From Oscillospiraceae bacterium (lineage in GTDB: Bacteria; Bacillota; Clostridia; Oscillospirales; Ruminococcaceae), in the NCBI GenBank assembly GCA_031253495.1, contig JAIRWC010000002.1, forward strand, positions 29,308-93,307: DNA of 64,000 nucleotides. The letters run 5' to 3'. How positions within the stretch are numbered: position 1 is the stretch's first letter; every line of letters starts with the position of its first letter. Position numbers and translations under genes: made by a program. The notes below the pieces were generated by a model. That model was given only the letters and a program-made list of their open reading frames with translations, had not been told where the DNA came from and ran no database searches. Below, piece by piece: positions 60,694 through 64,000 of this stretch.

Positions 60694-60698
60694 TTTAA

Positions 60699-63092
60699 AT
60701 GAAAAAAGATTATATAAAACTGGAGCTCGACAAGGTTTTGAAAATGCTTGCCGACGAGGCTTACAGCGGCGTTTGCCGCGATAAAATCGCGCGGTTGGCG
60801 CCGCTTTCCGGCGTTCGGGAAGTAAGGGGGGAAATGCTTAAAACCGCCGACGCCTTCCGCCTTTCAAGCCGGTTCGGAACCCCCCGCTTTTCCGGTATAA
60901 AGGACACGCGCGGGGCGGTTAAACGGGCAAAACAGGGCGGTTCGCTCTCGTTGGGCGAACTTTTGGACGTCGCCGCCGTTCTGCGGGAAATCTCCGCCCT
61001 TGTAAACTGGAGCCGCCAATATGAAGAGAAGAACAGCCTTTCATACCTGTTTGCGCGGCTCACCCCGAATAAGGCGCTGCTCGACAAAATCACGAACGCC
61101 GTCGTTTCCGAGGACGAGGTTTCGGACGACGCCAGCCCCGAGCTTTCCCGCATACGCGGGCGCATAGAACGGCAGGGCGAGCTTATCCGCGAAAAATTAA
61201 GCAAGCTGATAAAAAACGCCGAAACCAAAAAATTTTTGCAAGAAAGCCTTGTTACGACGCGTGACGGGCGTTTTGTCGTCCCCGTGAAAACCGAGTTTAA
61301 AAACGAAATCCAAGGCTTGGTTCACGACGCGTCCGGGAGCGGCGCGACGCTGTTCATAGAACCCATGGGCGTGGTTGAGGCGAACAACGAAATACGCGTT
61401 TTGAAATCCATGGAGAAAGACGAAATTGAGCGGATTGTCGCGGAACTGTCGGCTGAGACGGGCGGCTTTTCCGAAGAGTTGAACGACGGTTTCGACGCGG
61501 CGGTCAAGCTGGAATTTTGCTTCGCCAAAGCGAATTTAGGCGCGAGGATGAAAGGCGTCGTCCCCGAAATCGCCGACACGCCCCTGCTTTATCTGAAAAA
61601 CGCGCGGCATCCGCTTATTCCGCAAGGCGACGTCGTTCCCGTAACTATCGAGGTCGGGGAAAAATTCACCTGTTTAATCGTAACGGGACCCAACACGGGC
61701 GGTAAAACGGCGGCGGTCAAGACGGCGGGGTTATTGGCGCTGATGGCGCGGTGCGGTTTGATGATTCCGGCGGGGGACGGGAGCAAGACGGGCGTTTTCG
61801 GTGAAATATACGCCGACATAGGCGACGAGCAGAGCATCGAGCAAAGTCTTTCGACGTTTTCGTCGCATATGAACAATATTATAAGGATAACCGAAACCGC
61901 CGGGAGCGATTCCCTCGTTTTGCTGGACGAGTTGGGTTCGGGGACAGACCCGTCGGAAGGCGGCGCGCTGGCGGTTTCCATACTGGATTATCTGAAAGGG
62001 AAAGGCTGCCTTGTCATAGCCACGACGCATTATCAAGAGGTAAAGCTGTACGCCCTGCAGACCGACGGCGTTGAAAACGCCTGCTGCGAATTTGACATTG
62101 ACACGCTTCGCCCCACATACAAGCTGACTATCGGCGCCCCGGGAAAGTCAAACGCTTTCGCCATCGCGCGGCGGCTGGGGCTGGACGGCGCGATTATAGA
62201 GCGTTCCCGCGGGTTGATAAGCGGGGTGAACAGGCGTTTTGAAGAGGCGCTCGAGGCGCTCGAGGCTTCCCGCAGGGAAGTTGACGGACTGAAAGAAAGC
62301 CTTTTCGCGGCGGAGAGGGAAGCCCGCCTGTCATCGGAGGAAGCGGAGAGGGAAAAGCGGCGCGCGAGCGCCCAACGGGAAAAAGAGGCGGAAGCGGCAA
62401 GGCGGCGCGCCCTGTCCATAATAGAAGAAGTCAAAAGCGGCGCGTACGCCTTGATAGACGAGCTTGAGGACTTACGGCGGGAAAAGGACAAGTCCGATTT
62501 TTCCGAAAAGGTGCGCGGTATACGTTCGAGGGTCAATTCCTCGCTGAACCGCTTGCACGATTCCGCGAACCCGCTCGACGAAACCGCGGGCGGGAAAGAC
62601 TGTTCTTACGTTTTGCCGAGACCGTTGAAGCCGTACGACGCGGTTTTGCTCTCCGACATAGAAAAAAAGGGGACGCTGATTTCACTGCCCGATTCGTCCG
62701 GGAACTGCTTCGTTCAAGTGGGGTTAATCAAGACAAAAACAAACGCCTCCAACCTTCGCTTAATCGAGGAGGGGCGCGTTTCGCTGAACGGGGAACCGTT
62801 GGGCAAGGGCGGCGTTACGGTTGTAAGGCGAGAGAGCCCGGCGCGTTCGGGCGTTATGGAGATAGATATACGCGGCATGACGTCCGAAGAGGGGGTGTCG
62901 GAAACCGACCTGTTCATCGACGAAAGCCTGATGAAAGGCGCGCGCCTAATCACGGTTATCCACGGGAAAGGCACCGGCGCGTTAAGGCGGGCGGTTCACG
63001 CGTTTTTGCGCGGGCATAAGCGGGTGAAGGATTTCAGACTCGGAAAGTTCGGCGAGGGCGAAGACGGGGTTACGGTCGTCGAGTTGAAATAG
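60699..63092 (+). CDS. mutS2: Endonuclease MutS2
   Basis: 797 residues. Clamp/lever part 1-300, ATPase with Walker A VTGPNTGGKTAAVKTAGLLALMARCGL (about 328), Walker B LVLLDELGSGTDPSEGGALAVSIL and ATTHYQEVKLYA, long coiled coil (ALEASRREVDGLKESLFAAEREARLSSEEAEREKRRASAQREKEAEAARR), and a C-terminal Smr nuclease domain EIDIRGMTSEEGVSETDLFIDESLMKGARLITVIHGKGTGALRRAVHAFL. MutS2 acts in stalled-ribosome rescue or recombination control rather than mismatch repair. Five bases after the LTA synthase-like gene. Confidence 0.96.
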   Translation: MKKDYIKLELDKVLKMLADEAYSGVCRDKIARLAPLSGVREVRGEMLKTADAFRLSSRFGTPRFSGIKDTRGAVKRAKQGGSLSLGELLDVAAVLREISALVNWSRQYEEKNSLSYLFARLTPNKALLDKITNAVVSEDEVSDDASPELSRIRGRIERQGELIREKLSKLIKNAETKKFLQESLVTTRDGRFVVPVKTEFKNEIQGLVHDASGSGATLFIEPMGVVEANNEIRVLKSMEKDEIERIVAELSAETGGFSEELNDGFDAAVKLEFCFAKANLGARMKGVVPEIADTPLLYLKNARHPLIPQGDVVPVTIEVGEKFTCLIVTGPNTGGKTAAVKTAGLLALMARCGLMIPAGDGSKTGVFGEIYADIGDEQSIEQSLSTFSSHMNNIIRITETAGSDSLVLLDELGSGTDPSEGGALAVSILDYLKGKGCLVIATTHYQEVKLYALQTDGVENACCEFDIDTLRPTYKLTIGAPGKSNAFAIARRLGLDGAIIERSRGLISGVNRRFEEALEALEASRREVDGLKESLFAAEREARLSSEEAEREKRRASAQREKEAEAARRRALSIIEEVKSGAYALIDELEDLRREKDKSDFSEKVRGIRSRVNSSLNRLHDSANPLDETAGGKDCSYVLPRPLKPYDAVLLSDIEKKGTLISLPDSSGNCFVQVGLIKTKTNASNLRLIEEGRVSLNGEPLGKGGVTVVRRESPARSGVMEIDIRGMTSEEGVSETDLFIDESLMKGARLITVIHGKGTGALRRAVHAFLRGHKRVKDFRLGKFGEGEDGVTVVELK

Positions 63093-63098
63093 CTTGGC

Positions 63099-63278
63099 TC
63101 AATCCCCTTTTTTCTCGAAGCCGAAACAGGCGGCCCCCGAAGATTCATGCACGGTTACGGACGGCAGCCGCGCGGACTTAAAGCCGAACAGCTTGCAGGC
63201 TTTGGGAAATTTATAATCCCATGAAACGCCAAAGTGCTTGCATTGATAGCAATTCGCCTTTTCAGAATCGTCTTTCAC
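63099..63278 (-). CDS. Small conserved Cys-containing protein, 59 aa
   Basis: Just under the track's length limit. GTG start with GGGGGTG 9 bases upstream: MKDDSEKANCYQCKHFGVSWDYKFPKACKLFGFKSARLPSVTVHESSGAACFGFEKKGD. It matches the pattern of a widespread small bacterial family with CxxC, FGVSWDxxFPxxCxxFGFKS and SSGxxC, four cysteines that could bind zinc. Function unknown. Convergent with mutS2, tail-to-tail 6 bases apart. Confidence 0.75.
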   Translation of the reverse strand: MKDDSEKANCYQCKHFGVSWDYKFPKACKLFGFKSARLPSVTVHESSGAACFGFEKKGD

Positions 63279-63301
63279 GGTAAAAACACCCCCGCGACCT
63301 A

Positions 63302-63601
63302 TTATTTAACGGTCAATATTTTCGATAACCCCGCGATGTCCAGCGTGTTCTTTACCGCGTTCCCGGCGTTCCGCAATTCCATGGAACCGCCCTTTGAAGC
63401 GGCGAGGCTGATTCCGCCCTGAAGAACCTTTACCCCTTCCTCGTCGATGGAAAACACGTCCGAAAAATCCAGCATTAGAAATTTTTTCATTTTTAACGCC
63501 CTGAAAATTTCATTTTGCAGCTGACCGCACGAAGTCGTGTCGACGCGCCCCGAAACGAACAAGACTATCCCGTTTTTTTCCCTGCTTTCCGTGATTTGCA
63601 T
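63302..63601 (-). CDS. STAS-domain protein (anti-sigma antagonist-like)
   Basis: 99 residues: GIVLFVSGRVDTTSCGQLQNEIFRAL, KFLMLDFSDVFSIDEEGVKVLQGGISLAASKGGSMELRNAGNAVKNTLDIAGLSKI, a complete STAS fold like SpoIIAA/RsbV. The site that is normally DSSG (phosphorylated Ser) reads DEEG, so it cannot be phosphorylated there and may mimic the phosphorylated state. No kinase or sigma gene is adjacent. TAAAGGAGCG-like ribosome site before the ATG. Confidence 0.85.
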   Translation of the reverse strand: MQITESREKNGIVLFVSGRVDTTSCGQLQNEIFRALKMKKFLMLDFSDVFSIDEEGVKVLQGGISLAASKGGSMELRNAGNAVKNTLDIAGLSKILTVK

Positions 63602-63926
63602 ACATACGCTCCTTTGATCGGAAATCTACCCCACAATTATATCACATTTATTTCAATAATGCAATTCCCGGGGGATATAATCTTTCGTGCTGAATTGAAA
63701 CTTTAGTTGAGCCTGTTGCATATCTCGTAAAAACATTGCAAAATCACGCAACGAAACAAAAACGCGATAAATCACGGCGAAAAACACGTAAAACCACACA
63801 AAAACACGGGTATTACCGCTTTTAGGGATGGCTGTCCCGTAAATTATGTCATGCAAAGTTTTCGGCGTTCTGATATAGTACAATGAAGAATCCCGACCCA
63901 AGGGTCGGGGTATCTGGGCTAACCTT
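63602..63926. other. AT-rich non-coding stretch with CACG array and IS-like hairpin
   Basis: No convincing gene; the 82-residue track ORF at 63653-63901 has no family pattern. It holds a run of A-rich, CACG-containing units (about 63745-63812: ATCACGCAACG, ATCACGGCG, AACACGTAAAACCAC, AACACGGG) and a perfect hairpin CCCGACCC-AA-GGGTCGGG at 63892-63909 near the end of a probable IS. Confidence 0.6.
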
Positions 63927-64000
63927 TCAGCCTATCACTTCGCCGCGATGTACCAGCTTGTAAACTTTACCTTGATTCTTTACGTAATTTTCGATTGTCT
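63927..64000 (-). mobile_element. C-terminal end of a probable IS200-type transposase (runs off right edge)
   Basis: Minus strand: TIENYVKNQGKVYKLVHRGEVIG then stop. The TIxxYVxNQG pattern resembles the catalytic-Tyr helix near the end of IS200/IS605 TnpA, and an 8-bp hairpin lies just downstream, as is usual at IS200 ends. Only 24 codons are visible, so this is tentative. Confidence 0.4.

Noticed and set aside
63653-63901. 82-aa minus-strand ORF
   Set aside because: AT-rich, no good ribosome site, spans the hairpin and CACG array; most likely non-coding.

Overview
The window reads as a chromosomal segment of a low-oxygen Gram-positive bacterium of the Clostridia type (Bacillota), fairly GC-rich in coding regions and AT-rich in promoters. 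The evidence is CdaA/CdaR, IreB, long-form HPF, HrcA with a CIRCE operator, MutS2, an FNT channel, a NrdG-like radical SAM protein, a PucR-type regulator, and many promoters with an exact 17-bp spacer. The species cannot be named from the sequence.

Layout. 1-8.2 kb: the 5' two thirds of rpoB (minus strand, own promoter), divergent from rpsF-ssb-rpsR, then YjbQ, an FkbM methyltransferase, purine nucleoside phosphorylase, mtnA and nadE. 8.2-15.8 kb (minus): mutL, an FNT channel, zapA-like, cdaR-cdaA, an orphan metal/B12-type binding lipoprotein and dus. 16.0-28.8 kb (plus): a nine-gene operon of mostly unrecognised proteins, which is the strongest candidate for an undescribed system. It encodes a lid-less Hsp70, a pseudokinase/Hsp70-like hybrid, a NrdG-like radical SAM protein, three helical or coiled-coil unknowns, a tandem CbbX/SpoVK-type AAA+ ATPase, and two unknowns, the last with a long Pro-rich repeat tail. 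28.8-33 kb: hpf, a DUF2344 protein, a sialate O-acetylesterase-like protein and a transglutaminase-like protein. 33-36.7 kb: ireB, an acidic DivIVA-like protein, an orphan fumarase beta subunit, a sigma factor and a zinc ribbon. 36.7-44.2 kb (minus): pucR-type regulator, ftsE-ftsX, a probably dead S41 protease, greA-lysS and two membrane proteins. 44.4-51.2 kb: metG, rnpB (minus), and hrcA-grpE-dnaK-dnaJ. 51.3-53.8 kb: a PIN-like protein, an IS30 remnant, an AT-rich BspA-type LRR gene and a broken tRNA-like sequence, i.e. an acquired or decayed island. 53.8-64 kb: an ECF sigma factor with an anti-sigma/M23 fusion, a cellobiose 2-epimerase-like protein, DUF1015, an LTA synthase-like protein, mutS2, a small Cys protein, a STAS protein and the edge of a probable IS200-type element.

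Two non-gene patterns stand out. An ~83-bp element occurs four times (17.5, 29.9, 38.1 and 41.3 kb). Every copy lies inside an operon, in the same direction as the genes and directly before a start codon, and carries a ribosome binding site plus a short ORF (MPQFSLSFVQGEAAWS). This looks like a dispersed translation-leader cassette. Second, a perfect 42-bp palindrome sits at the predicted 5' end of the DUF1015 mRNA. A separate family of intergenic palindromes with the core AAATTCAAAACGCGAAGC recurs at 13.8, 37.2 and 56.1 kb.

All identifications come from reading motifs by eye; no database search was run.
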